A stretch of 64,000 nt of DNA from Bos javanicus (lineage: Eukaryota > Chordata > Mammalia > Artiodactyla > Bovidae), in the NCBI RefSeq assembly GCF_032452875.1, contig NC_083878.1:58013378-58077377 (forward strand), read 5' to 3'. The position numbers and the translations under genes were made by a program. Shown one piece after another: positions 1-9,445 of the stretch (positions are counted from its first letter, which is position 1; each line of letters opens with the position of its first letter). The notes under the pieces were generated by a model. It saw only the letters and a list, made by a program, of their open reading frames with translations, searched no databases and was not told where the DNA came from.

Positions 1-1445
1 TGATTCTCTTCATAATCAATATAAGCCATAAATGTATAGCCCTGAATTTATATAGATAACCTTTACTCAAAGTATCTCTCCATATTGCTTTATTTAATAG
101 TTTGCTTCTATAAGATAGAAGTGACGGCGTGTTCTTTTTAACAGTCTGTTTTTGCCTTCAAATGTGAATTAATATAATGTGATTTAACTTGTTACCAGAC
201 ATTATATAACTGGTGATAACATTTGACTTTTCTATAAGCATCTAAATGTAAAATCAAATATAGTGATAAAATCATAGTGACTTGAGATAAAATCTTAATT
301 AGAGTTTTATAAAGAATATATTTAAATCTACAGTCACCTAAAAGTCATCATTCCTATATTAATTAACTGAAGTATATTACAGAGCATTCTTAGCAACAGA
401 ATCTCCCACATACCACTCATGAAGGATAATAAACAACTTTGTATACACAGAGAATTTCTATGAAAAAAGTAATTTCAAAATAAAGACATTAAAATGAAAT
501 AAACTTTTTATTATTTAATAAGTATTTTAAAATTTTTATTATTTAATCTTTCTCAAACATTGCAACAAAAGTTAATGTACTTTTATTGTTTTGCAATGAC
601 AATTATTTTTGTTCATAGCAACTGTAAAATTCTGTAGCTTATCAACACATACCTTCTTTTAGGAAAATGTACTTGTGTGATTCTTCAGCATAATTATTGT
701 GGTTCATAAAAACTGTGTTATTATGTTGGCTTAGTATAATATGCTTTACACATAAAAATAACTTATAGTTATTCTCTTCTTTGTTGGTAATTATAACCCA
801 AGTCCATTGCAGTAATAAACTTGGATTGAGTACTTGATGGACCACTTTATTTTATTCTAACTGCTCTTTTTCTATTATGACTATTTATTATGCCTTCATA
901 AACGTGATGCACAGCAATAGTAAAGTGCAAAGGCACTGACATATCTAACTCTGTTCCGGGTGTGTCTTTTTCCTTAGGCAAAGGCCTAAAGTTGTTGTTA
1001 TTATTATTATTTTTTGAAATATTGGTAAGTATTCCAAAGTCATATTCTCCCAGGGGGCTTAACGATGAAAAAAAGCTATGTAAATTCTTATTATTGAAAA
1101 ACACCAACAGACATGAGACATGTCATTGTGGCCTATAATAGCTTCAGTCCGAGCTTCACTGAAATGTAGAAAAAAGAAGCAATAGGACTGAACACAAAGA
1201 AAGCATTAGTGTAGGTAGAAATATGCCTTGTGGTGTTTACTACAGGAGTTGCAAAAGGCTGGTCACTAAGCTGGAAAATTTCCTTTACTATACTACTGAA
1301 GCGACTGAGCAGCAGCAGCATACTGACTATAACAAAGAAGAAATCTATATAATTTTATAATATGTGCTATATATGTCCTCTTCTTTTTATTCTAAGAAGT
1401 ATTGTTTTTGCTTTTTTTTTTTTTTGCTTTTGTTGTATGACTCTA
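1..1445. other. AT-rich intergenic DNA, no gene recognised
   Basis: The stretch is AT-rich with stops in all frames. The open frames of 60-86 codons at 642-1321 lack any domain, signal or splice context I recognise and look like chance. A short TTA run lies near 998-1010. At about 1283-1320 there is a scrap like the 3' tail of a BOV-A2 SINE (ACTGAAGCGACT followed by GCAGCAGCAGC), too short to be certain. Nothing else is supported. Confidence 0.6.
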
Positions 1446-1446
1446 G

Positions 1447-1565
1447 AAGAAAATGGCAACCCACTCCAGTACTCTTGCCTCGAAAATTTCATGGGCAAAG
1501 GAGCTTTGTAGGCTACAGTCCATGGGGTCGCAAAGAGTCAGACGCGACTAAGTGACTTCACTCAC
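1447..1565 (+). repeat. BovA-type SINE, 3' half
   Basis: The sequence matches the 3' half of the Bov-tA/BOV-A family: it passes through ATGGCAACCCACTCCAGTA, a diverged GAGGAGC-like block, CATGGGGTCGCAAAGAGTC and GACGCGACTAAGTGACTTCA. The tRNA-like head is missing, so this is a 5'-truncated copy. It follows a poly-T/CT-rich stretch. It is non-coding; the 63-codon frame through it is incidental. Confidence 0.85.
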
Positions 1566-2383
1566 TCAGAACATATGAAAATTTATCTGTAAAGATAAAC
1601 TTTTTCCTGAAATTAAGCTTGCACAAAGTATATTATGTGACCTATTATAAAAGGAATGATCATTTCTCTGCAGTGATCTCAAGTTGCAATTTTACATAAA
1701 AAACACAAAAATGCAATTCAGCTATACTATATTGCTATCACTAATATATAAAACCATTTTGCAGCAACTTAGTGAAAGAAAATCTAGATCTAATGATGTT
1801 GTTATCCAATTTTTTTTTAATTTAGATATAGCCTAATTTAATTTAAACCCATTTTCATTTGTCCTCTCCTTAGAAACTTCTGATTAAATATTTCAAAATA
1901 TTTATATCATTTTCTTTCTTTTGCCAAGATTGAATTCAATTTTGTGTTTCATGTTTGAGTGATTTGTTGGATATGAATATTTTCTAAGCTTTCTACAAAG
2001 GTCCAATGTACTCCACATTCCTATAATTCTAAAAAGTATGGCTTTACCCAATTCAGAAAGACCTGAAACAAACAATCATTTCCACCAACACTAAGAGGGA
2101 AAAAAAAAGCAAATTTCATTTGTGTAAATTAGTTCAGCTGGATGCATGCTCTACACATTGGCATTCATAAGAAAATTTATGTTAGCTTTGACTTCAGTAC
2201 TCTGAGTGATGAAGCACACTTTGCCTAAGGTGAGCCTTCCATTCTGGGACAACTGAAATTGTAAAATTAGTAAATAAATAAAATACTGCTAATGATTAAA
2301 TGCCTGTGTCTCTAGAGACCCACTTTTTGTCTTTAAATCTGCTTCTATATGTTGATATTGTAGAACTCAGAAATTACATTCAT
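1566..2383. other. AT-rich DNA, nothing recognised
   Basis: No open frame of note, no RNA gene and no repeat family I can name. Poly-A and poly-T runs occur near 1810 and 2100. It may include decayed old repeats beyond recognition by eye. Confidence 0.5.
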
Positions 2384-2570
2384 TGTTGTTGTTCAGTCAC
2401 CCAGTGTGTCTGATTCTTTGTAACTGCATGCACTGAAGAATGCCAGGCTTCCGTGTCCTTTACCATCTCCAGGAGCTTTCGCAAACTCATGCCCATTGAG
2501 TCAGTGATGCCATCCAACCATCTTGTCCTCTGTCATCACCTTCTCCTTCTGCATTCAGTCTTTCCCAACA
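2384..2570 (-). mobile_element. BovB LINE 3'-end fragment (older copy)
   Basis: On the reverse strand this is the terminal roughly 190 bases of a BovB-type element. On the plus strand it reads TTGTTGTTCAGTCAC, then a diverged 'dead on' match through CTCATGCCCATTGAGTCAGTG and ATGCCATCCAACCATCT to the TTTCCCAACAT region. The AACAACAA-type tail (as TTGTTGTT) marks an older subfamily than the copies ending in GAACT repeats. It is strongly 5'-truncated and carries no coding domain. Confidence 0.85.
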
Positions 2571-3112
2571 TATGTTCATTGGAAGCAACTGTAAAATGGA
2601 TATCTCTTAATTTAAAAATCAATTTATCAGAAAACTCATGTACTAGATAATTACATTTTGGAATCTATTTTTTAAAATGCAAATATATGAAAGGGTATGC
2701 ATCTTTCAAATGATAGATTATCCTACATAAGATAGTTTGTACCTTATTTAAATATTTAATCATATAATGCACCTCTTTCTGTGACCTGTAGCTTTCCTCA
2801 TGTTCCAGCAGGCCTCAAAGAATGAGGTACAAAGTGTGACCCATTGAAAGCTCAGATAAACACCAAATGAACTCCATGGTTTTTCTAATTCATATAAACA
2901 TAAATGTAGGGAATATGTGTACAGTTAAATTTACATAGGTGTGAAAGTGCTTAGTTGGAATTTTACTGATATGGATAACTTAAACTAAAATGGTTTGTTT
3001 TGAATATGAAATGTTTGTGCTCTGAATATGAAAGAAAAAGTGAAACAAACTAGATAAAAGTAAAAGATCATCTTGAAGTCTAGTTGTTTTTAAACATAGC
3101 TGCTTATTAGAA
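2571..3112. other. AT-rich DNA, nothing recognised
   Basis: No coding, RNA or repeat feature is recognisable. The last 11 bases (3102-3112, GCTTATTAGAA) are the upstream target-site duplicate of the next SINE. Confidence 0.5.
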
Positions 3113-3205
3113 GGGAGAATCCCAGGGACAGGGAAGCCTGGTGGGCTGCCACCTATGGGGTCACACAGAGTTGGACATGACTGAAGCGACTTAGCAGCAG
3201 CAGCA
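3113..3205 (+). repeat. BOV-A2 SINE, 3' fragment with TSD
   Basis: A 93-base 5'-truncated BOV-A2 copy: GGGAATCCCAGGGACAGGG, GGTGGGCTGCC, GGGGTCACACAGAGTTGGAC and a (GCA)n tail. It is bounded by an exact 11-base duplication, GCTTATTAGAA, at 3102-3112 and 3206-3216. That is direct evidence for target-primed reverse transcription of a truncated SINE cDNA. Confidence 0.9.
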
Positions 3206-3216
3206 GCTTATTAGAA

Positions 3217-3589
3217 ACATATCTGGAGTCTGGAGGAAAAAAACAATATCTAGAAATTGTATTTTTTCAAAAACTTCTAAGATAATTCTGATATGCACCT
3301 AGATTTTAAAAGGTGATTATAGGTTTTCCTATTATGGTAGTTTTGGTGATGCACAATTCTATTATTTTTCTGTTGACCAATCATGATACAATGAAATTAA
3401 GTGAGTAACAGTTACATAATCACAATAGTAAAAGATGTTTATCAGTTTTCACAATCAATAGCCAGACAAAAAATGAAAGATAATTGCAATTGCAAGCCAT
3501 AATGGGAACATGATTAACCTAACAATATCAAATAATTACATATAATTTGGAGCATCAAGCAGAGTGATGTGATAAATGGAAATACATAC
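3217..3589. other. AT-rich DNA, nothing recognised
   Basis: No gene or named repeat seen between the SINE and the L1 fragment that begins near 3590. Confidence 0.5.
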
Positions 3590-3967
3590 ATACATTTTAT
3601 CTACCCAGCCAGTCTATGTCCCTTGGTTGCTGCATTTAATCCATTTGCTTTTAAGGTAATTATTGATACATATGATCCTATTACCATTTTCTCAATTTTG
3701 TGGGGGGTTATTTTCTGTAGGTCTTTTCCTTGGTTGATGCTTCCTGTCTAGAGAAACTGTTCTTGTAAAGCTGGTTTGGTGGTGCTGAATTCTGTTAACT
3801 TTTCCTTGTCTGGAAAGCTTTTGATTTCTCCATTAACTCTGAGCAAGAGTTTTGCTGGGTAGAATATGGTTCATTGTAGCTTCTTCCGTTTCATCACTTG
3901 GAATGTATCTTGCCATTCCCTTCTGACTTGTAGAGTTTCTGCTGAGAAATCAGTGATAGTATTATGT

Positions 3968-4174
3968 GTCTTCCTGGTGACTCAGAGGTTAAAGCATCTG
4001 CCTCTAATGCGGGAGACCTGGGTTCTATCCCTAGGTCAGGAAGATCCCCTGGAGAAAGAAATGGCAAACCGCTCCAGTATTCTTGCCTGGAGAATCCCAT
4101 GGATGCAGGAGCCTGGTGGGCTACAGTCCACGGGGGCGCAAAGAATCGGACACGACTGAGCGACTTAACTTTCT
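3968..4174 (+). repeat. Bov-tA SINE inserted in L1
   Basis: Near-complete tRNA-Glu-like SINE in forward orientation. The head reads GTCTTCCTGGTGACTCAGAGG and GCGGGAGACCTGGGTTC, which carries the tRNA-derived B-box-like GGTTC. The body runs through CCAGTATTCTTGCCTGGAG to GACACGACTGAGCGACTTAAC. It interrupts the L1 ORF1 relic. The tRNA-like head is part of the SINE promoter and not a tRNA gene. Confidence 0.9.
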
Positions 4175-4755
4175 AACTTTGTATATTATTTGTCTTTTTT
4201 GCCTTGTTGCTTTTAATATTTTATTTTTGTCTGCAATTTTGTCAGTTTGATTACTGTGTCTCAGTGTGTTCCTCCTTGTGTTTATCCAACATGGGACTCT
4301 GTGCTTTCTGGGCTTGGTTTTCCTTTCCCATGTTAGAGAAGTTTTCAGCTGTTATCTTTTCAAACGTTTTCTCAGGTTCTTTCTCTCTCTCTTCTCCTTC
4401 TGTGACCTCTATAATGCAAATGGTGCATTTAACGTCCCAGAGGTCTCTTAGGCTGTCTTCAAATTTTCTTTTTCCATTCTTTTTTCTATATTCTGTTCTA
4501 TGGCAGTGATTTCCACCATTCTGTTCTTTAGGTCATTTTTTCATTCTTCTGTCTCAATTATTCTGCTATTGATTCCTTCTAGTGTATTATTCATCTCTGT
4601 TTGTTCTTTAGTTCTTGTAGGCCTTTGGTATACATTTTTTGCATCTTCTCCATTGTTTTCCAGAGATCCTGGATCATCTTCATTATCATTATTTTAAATT
4701 CTTTTTCTAGAAGGCTGCCTATCTCCATTTCATTTAGTTGTTTTTCTGGGATTTT

Positions 4756-5817
4756 TCTTGACTTTCTACTTTTACATTTCAGTCTCCTATAATGAAAAGG
4801 ACATCTTTTTTGGGTGTTAGTTCTAGATGGTCTTGTAGGTCTTCATAGAACTGTTCAACTTCAGTTTCTTCAGTGTTACTGGTCGGGGCATAGACTTGGA
4901 TTACCATGATACTGAATGGTTTGCCTTGGAAATGAACAGAGATCATTCTGTCATTTTTGAGATTTCATCCAAGTACCACATTTCAGACTCTTTTGTTGAC
5001 TATGATGGCTACTCCATTTCTTCTAAGGGATTCTTGCCCACAGTAGTAGATATAATGGTTATCTGAGTTAAATTCACCCATTCCAGTCCATCTTATTTCG
5101 CTGATTCATAGAATGTCGATGTTCACTCATCATTTCTTGTTTGACCACTTCCAATTTGCCTTGATTCAAGAACCTAACATTCCAGGTTCCTATGCAATAT
5201 TGCTCTTTGCACCATCAAACCCTGCTTCCATCACCAGTCCCATTCACAACTGGGTGTTGCTTTTGCTTTGGCTCCATCCCTTCATTCTTTCTGGAGTTAT
5301 TTGGCTGTATATTGTCACCCTACTTATTTAACTTTTTACTTTGCCAACAAAGGTCCGTCTAGTCAAAGCTATGGTTTTTCCAGTGGTCGTATATGGATGT
5401 GAGAGTCAGACTATAAAGAAAGCTGAGTGCCGAAGAATTGATGCTTTTGAACTGTGGTGTTGGAGAAGATTCTGAGAGTCCCTTGGACTGCAAGGAGATC
5501 CAACTAGCCCATCCTAAAGGAGATCAGTCCTGGGTGTTCACTGGAAGGACTGATATTGAAGATGAAACTCCAATACTTTGGCCACCTGATGCGAAGAGCT
5601 GATTCATTTGAAAAGACCCTGATGCTGGGAAAGATTGAGGGCAGGAGAAGAAGGGGATGAAAGAGGATGAGATGATTGGATGGCATCACCAACTCGATGA
5701 GCATGGGTTTGAGTGGACTCTGGGAGTTGGTAATGGACAGGGAGACCTGGCGTGCTGTGGTTCATGGGGTCGCAAAGAGTTGGACATGACTGAGCGAATG
5801 AAATGAACTGAACTGAA
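4756..5817 (+). mobile_element. BovB LINE insertion with inverted 5' part and TSD
   Basis: The first part, about 4756-5308, is BovB endonuclease-region sequence in reverse orientation (plus strand reads CCTATAATGAAAAGGACATC, then on through the ORF2 start region). From about 5309 the strand switches: GGCTGTATATTGTCACCCT is forward BovB RT sequence, which jumps at about 5336 to TTTACTTTGCCAACAAAGG and continues to the GAACT-repeat 3' end. A 10-base duplication CTGGGATTTT at 4746-4755 and 5818-5827 brackets the whole unit. One insertion with a 5' inversion (twin priming) plus deletion at the junction explains this. No domain is complete: most of the RT palm is absent. Confidence 0.85.
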
Positions 5818-5867
5818 CTGGGATTTTAACTTGTCCCTTTATCTGGGACATAACTGCCGGGAACCGG

Positions 5868-5903
5868 CATATTGCATATTGAGTGCATATTGCATATTGA
5901 GTG
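5868..5903. repeat. 18-base tandem duplication in the captured BovB piece
   Basis: CATATTGCATATTGAGTG occurs twice head to tail (5868-5885 and 5886-5903). BovB copies elsewhere in the window have a single GCATATTGAGTGCAGC here, so the duplication arose within or before the LTR lineage. Confidence 0.85.
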
Positions 5904-6795
5904 CAGCACTTTCCACAGCATCATCTTTCAGGATCTGGAATAGCTCAACTGGAATTCTATCACTGCCGGGAGCCAGCGTGAGGAACTCCACCCATGACAA
6001 AAGTCATGAGGAAGGAGGCTCGGCATACACAAAGGCGGGATCGAGCCTCAGGAGTCCCCCTGGAAATTCTCGAGCATCTCTGCCTACTTTCTGCTTTGTG
6101 CTTTCACCTACACCTCTGACTTTACAGGGGGCTGTCCCCCACTACCTCTCTCTGAAAAAGAGTTAGCTTACAGCTCCAGTTAATAATTCCTGGGTGTGAC
6201 AGTGTTTAACCTACAAACTCCTTTGGAAATCCTCTAGCCTGCCTGAATAGGTTTTTCTGGCCACATGTGATTGTTCAGAGCCTCCCAACTGTGAGAGGCA
6301 GATGTTCTAAACTGTCTAAACACAGATTCCTTTGTGTAGTTAAAAGATTGATTAGAAATTGTATTGGTGAAGGGTTTTTCACTTATTGGGCCAATGTTTG
6401 CTGCTAAGTCTCCATACCCCTTACCTACTGTGTCCTTGGCAGTGTATTGATTGATATAATGGGTGTGTAGAAATGTAAGTAGTAGCCTCAACATTTGTAA
6501 CCTTGGACCCTTGAGTTAATTCTTTTCTTGATTGAGCCCACCTCACCTTTGCCCTATAGGAATGCAGCTTTGTCCAATGCTTTTTTGGAGGCTGGTGCCT
6601 GACTTTGGAATAATCACCTTTAGAAAAAGATAAGTTTCTTAAAATGTTAACAGGCCTCCTGGCCAGAAGATGATGTAACTCACCTGAACTTTTGCATATG
6701 ATAAGTTTGAAAGCCTGGCTTCGATTAGGACCAGGAACTGCTGTCCCTGCATGACTCCACCCCTTCCTCCATTATCCTCTATGCATAACTTAAGG

Positions 6796-6820
6796 TATAA
6801 AAACTACTTTGGAAAATAAA
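6796..6820 (+). promoter_or_regulatory. LTR TATA box and polyadenylation signal
   Basis: TATAAAAA at 6796-6803 is followed by AATAAA at 6815-6820. This close spacing is usual for LTRs with a short R region. Both are in plus orientation and fix the LTR as forward, with U3 upstream and R/U5 from roughly 6825 to 7211. Activity cannot be judged from sequence. Confidence 0.65.
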
Positions 6821-8209
6821 GTGCAGGCCTTGTTCACCAAAACTTGGTCTCCCCATGTCGCTCTCTCTCCCAAATTCTGGCTGAGTCTCCATCTGGAGCA
6901 CGGAACCCGCCATGCTTGCTAATTATGCCTGGGCTTCTAAGATCCGACTGGGGAGGCCTCAGTGTCTCCTCTCCTTCAGGAGAACGGAAGGATGCCTGCG
7001 GCCTACGTAAGTGGTGCAAACTTCTTGTCTTGAAGTTTTATTGGTCTCCCACGTAAACCAAGCTACTCAGCCTCTTTTCTCCACTGAATTTTCCTACTGA
7101 GCTATCCTCATCCTATTACTCTTTATATCTTTGATAAATATTTAAATAAATAGGTCGCCTATGCCATCTCTCCTTCGAATACCCTGGATCAGCCGGGGCT
7201 GGACCCTGGCACATAACTTTCTGTTTTTTCATGCTGATTAACTTTCTGTAATGTGAGTTTATTCTCAGTGGGATTGTGGTTCTTTTTGCTTCTTTTTATC
7301 CTCTGTTGAAGGAGGCTAAGAGGTTTGTGTAAGCTTCCTGCTGGGAGGGACCTGCAGTGGGATAAACTGTATCTTGTTCTGGTGGGCAGAGTCTTGCTCA
7401 GTAAAACTTTAATCCTATTATCTGCTGATGGGTGGGGTTCACTACCTCCCTGCTAGTTGTTTGGTCTGAGGCTACCCAGCTATAGGGTCTACAGGCTCCA
7501 TGGTAAGGTTAATCTCCAATAGATTAACCTCTAAGAGGGCTTACACCAAGGCGGGCCTTCCAGGACTGCTGCTGTCAGTGTCCCATCCCTATAGTGAAAC
7601 CCTGTGGGCCCACATCTCCAATAGGTCCAGCACTAGCAGGTACTCTTCTATAGGGTCACTGCTCCTTTCCTCTCTGTTTTGGTGAATGCAAGATTTTGTT
7701 TGTGCCCTCCAAGACTGAAGTCTTTGTTTTCCCCAATCCTGTGGAAGTCCTATAACCAAATCCTGCTGGCCTTCAAGGTCAGATTCCCTGGGGATTCCCA
7801 GTCCCTTTGTGGGATCTCAAGGGTAGGAAGCCTGACATGGGGTTCAGAACCTTTACAATGGTGGGAAAATTTCTTTTGTATTATTGTCCTTCAGTTTGTG
7901 GGTCACACACACAGTGGGTATGAGATTTGATTTTATCATGATTGTGTCCCTCCTACAATCTTGCTGGAGCTAATTCTTTGTTGTTGGACATGGGATATGT
8001 TTATTTGATGGGTTCCAGCATCCTCCTGTCAATGGTTGTTCAACAGCTAGTTGCAATTTGAGTGCTCTCATAGGAGGAGATGAGCCCAAGTCCTTCTATT
8101 TAGCCATCTTGAACTGGAGGCTCCATTAAGCAGAAATTTTGAATTCCATGTTTTAAATGAAGAAATAGTCTTACTGGGTATCAAGTTCCAGGTAGACAGT
8201 AGCTTCTTC

Positions 8210-8765
8210 ATGGCTTTATTATTCTGTCATTTTCTAAGTTATAGAATTTCTTGGAGAGTCAAGCTTTAATTCTTTGGCAGATACGCATATTTTTTATCTA
8301 GCTGCAAATAATTATTGACTTTGTTTGTCAACAGTTAATATAGTTTGTGTGCTTGATGGTGAGAAGCAGGTGTTCTTCTTGGGGTGTGTATGGTTTCTTG
8401 AATTTGTATGCAGAGGTTTTTCATCAATTTTGATAAGTTCTTTTCCAGTGTCTCTTCAAATATTGCATGTGACAGATTTTTCTACATCTATGTTTAGAAT
8501 TTCAATCACCTGTATATTAAAGCTTTTCATTGTATTGCATAACTACTTTTCATCATTTTCTCTAGTTTTCAACATTACCCCCTTTTATTTTTCATTCTGA
8601 ATATTTTCTACCGATCCAGAAAATATCCTGATCTTCTACTATGTCAATTTCATAATATCCATCTAAGTTTTTAACTTTACTTATTACATGTTTGTTTTAG
8701 AATTTGCATCTGATTTTTTTTTTTTTTTTATGGACTGAGATTCTCAGGTAAGATGTTCCAACTTT
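8210..8765 (-). mobile_element. Old L1 (or HAL1-like) fragment
   Basis: On the plus strand the text resembles the antisense of an ancient L1 ORF1 region: TGTATGGTTTCTTGAATTTG, a block like TTTTCATCAATTTTGA, TCTTCAAATATTGCATGTG and CTTTTCATTGTATTGCATA. Divergence is high and no frame is open. HAL1 is an alternative. Boundaries are vague. Confidence 0.5.
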
Positions 8766-8825
8766 CATCTAGCTCTTTAATATACTAAGCATAGTTTATA
8801 CAAATGCATTTTTTCATGTGTATAT

Positions 8826-9022
8826 TCAGTCATCTCTCTTTGCAACCCCATGGACTGCAGCCCACCATGATGCCCTGTCCATGGAATTTTCTAGGCAAGA
8901 ATACTGGAGTGGGTTGCCATTTCCTTATCCAGGGAATCTTCCTGACTCAGGGATCAAACCTGGGTCTCCTATATCTCCTGCATTGGCAGACAAATCCATT
9001 GCCACTGAGCCATCTAGGAAGC
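8826..9022 (-). repeat. Bov-tA SINE, reverse
   Basis: Near-complete reverse copy: the 3' part (GCAACCCCATGGACTGCAG) comes first and the tRNA-like head (as GCCACTGAGCCATCTAGGAAG) last. It is moderately diverged. The two overlapping frames of about 80 codons here are incidental. Confidence 0.9.
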
Positions 9023-9300
9023 TATTCTATTCTCCTTGCTTCTCCCAAATCCTTTTAGTCTGATTTACCAACAGAACCACTAGCTTAGGAGGATAAAAAT
9101 GTATCCCCATGTTCACTAGCCAGCCAATAAACAAATATAGCCACTGGTCCATTTCTGTTTATAAGAAATCTGAATCTATTTCAGGTATATTTACATTGTC
9201 TTTTTTTTTTTTTCTAATTTTCAGGGCATTAGATTCTACTACATGAAATGTCAGAAATTAATAAAAACTTTAATTTTGGATACCATGTGTTGTAAATTAT

Positions 9301-9434
9301 TGGAGAAGGACATGGCAACCCACTCCAGTATTCTTGCCTAGAGAATACCGTGGACAGAGGAGTCTGGTGGGCTGCTGTCCTTGGGGTCGCACAGAGTTGG
9401 ACATAACTGAAGCGACTTAGCAGCAGCAGCAGCA
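9301..9434 (+). repeat. BOV-A2 SINE, 3' half, with TSD
   Basis: A 134-base forward copy from TGGAGAAGGACATGGCAACC to the ACTTAGCAGCAGCAGC tail. It is flanked by an exact 11-base duplication TTGTAAATTAT at 9290-9300 and 9435-9445, which proves insertion as a unit. Confidence 0.92.
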
Positions 9435-9445
9435 TTGTAAATTAT

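Larger units (their letters stand above)
5855..7211 (+). mobile_element. Solo LTR of a ruminant betaretrovirus-like ERV, carrying a BovB piece
   Basis: The main LTR runs 5964-7211, from TGCCGGGAGCCAGCG to CCGGGGCTGGACCCTGGCA, with TG...CA ends. It has a TATA box and polyadenylation signal in forward orientation and matches my memory of the cattle BTLTR1-type class II LTR. A second LTR start, TGCCGGGAACCGG, lies at 5855; between the two starts (5868-5963) sits reverse-oriented BovB sequence. A 6-base TSD, CATAAC, occurs at 5849-5854 and 7212-7217, outside the BovB piece. No gag, pol or env sequence is present, so this is a solo LTR. It sits in the L1 5'UTR. The 60-111-codon frames within it are not viral genes. 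Confidence 0.85.
3590..8125 (-). mobile_element. L1 fragment: ORF2 start, ORF1 and 5'UTR, interrupted three times
   Basis: Read on the reverse strand, about 3590-3700 is the beginning of L1 ORF2 (the GTAAATGGATTAAATG-type block), followed by the ORF1 3' part, the ORF1 coiled-coil region (to about 4745) and, after interruptions, the 5'UTR from 7212 to about 8125, ending in the plus-strand GCCATCTTG typical of an L1 5' end with a YY1-like core. L1 pieces are 3590-3967, 4175-4755, 5818-5854 and 7212-8125. The interrupting units are a Bov-tA SINE, a BovB and an ERV LTR, listed separately. The frames of 70-100 codons on the plus strand are antisense to ORF1 and not genes. The 3' part (most of ORF2 and the 3'UTR) is missing, the opposite of normal 5' truncation, so a deletion or rearrangement is likely. 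Confidence 0.8.

Noticed and set aside
5868..5903. Direct repeats as a CRISPR-like array
   Set aside because: There are only two adjacent units without spacers, in mammalian retroelement DNA.
5831..6494. Frames in the ERV LTR as possible viral accessory genes
   Set aside because: The region is the U3 part of a solo LTR with TATA and AATAAA downstream and a clean TSD; no retroviral protein similarity was recognised.
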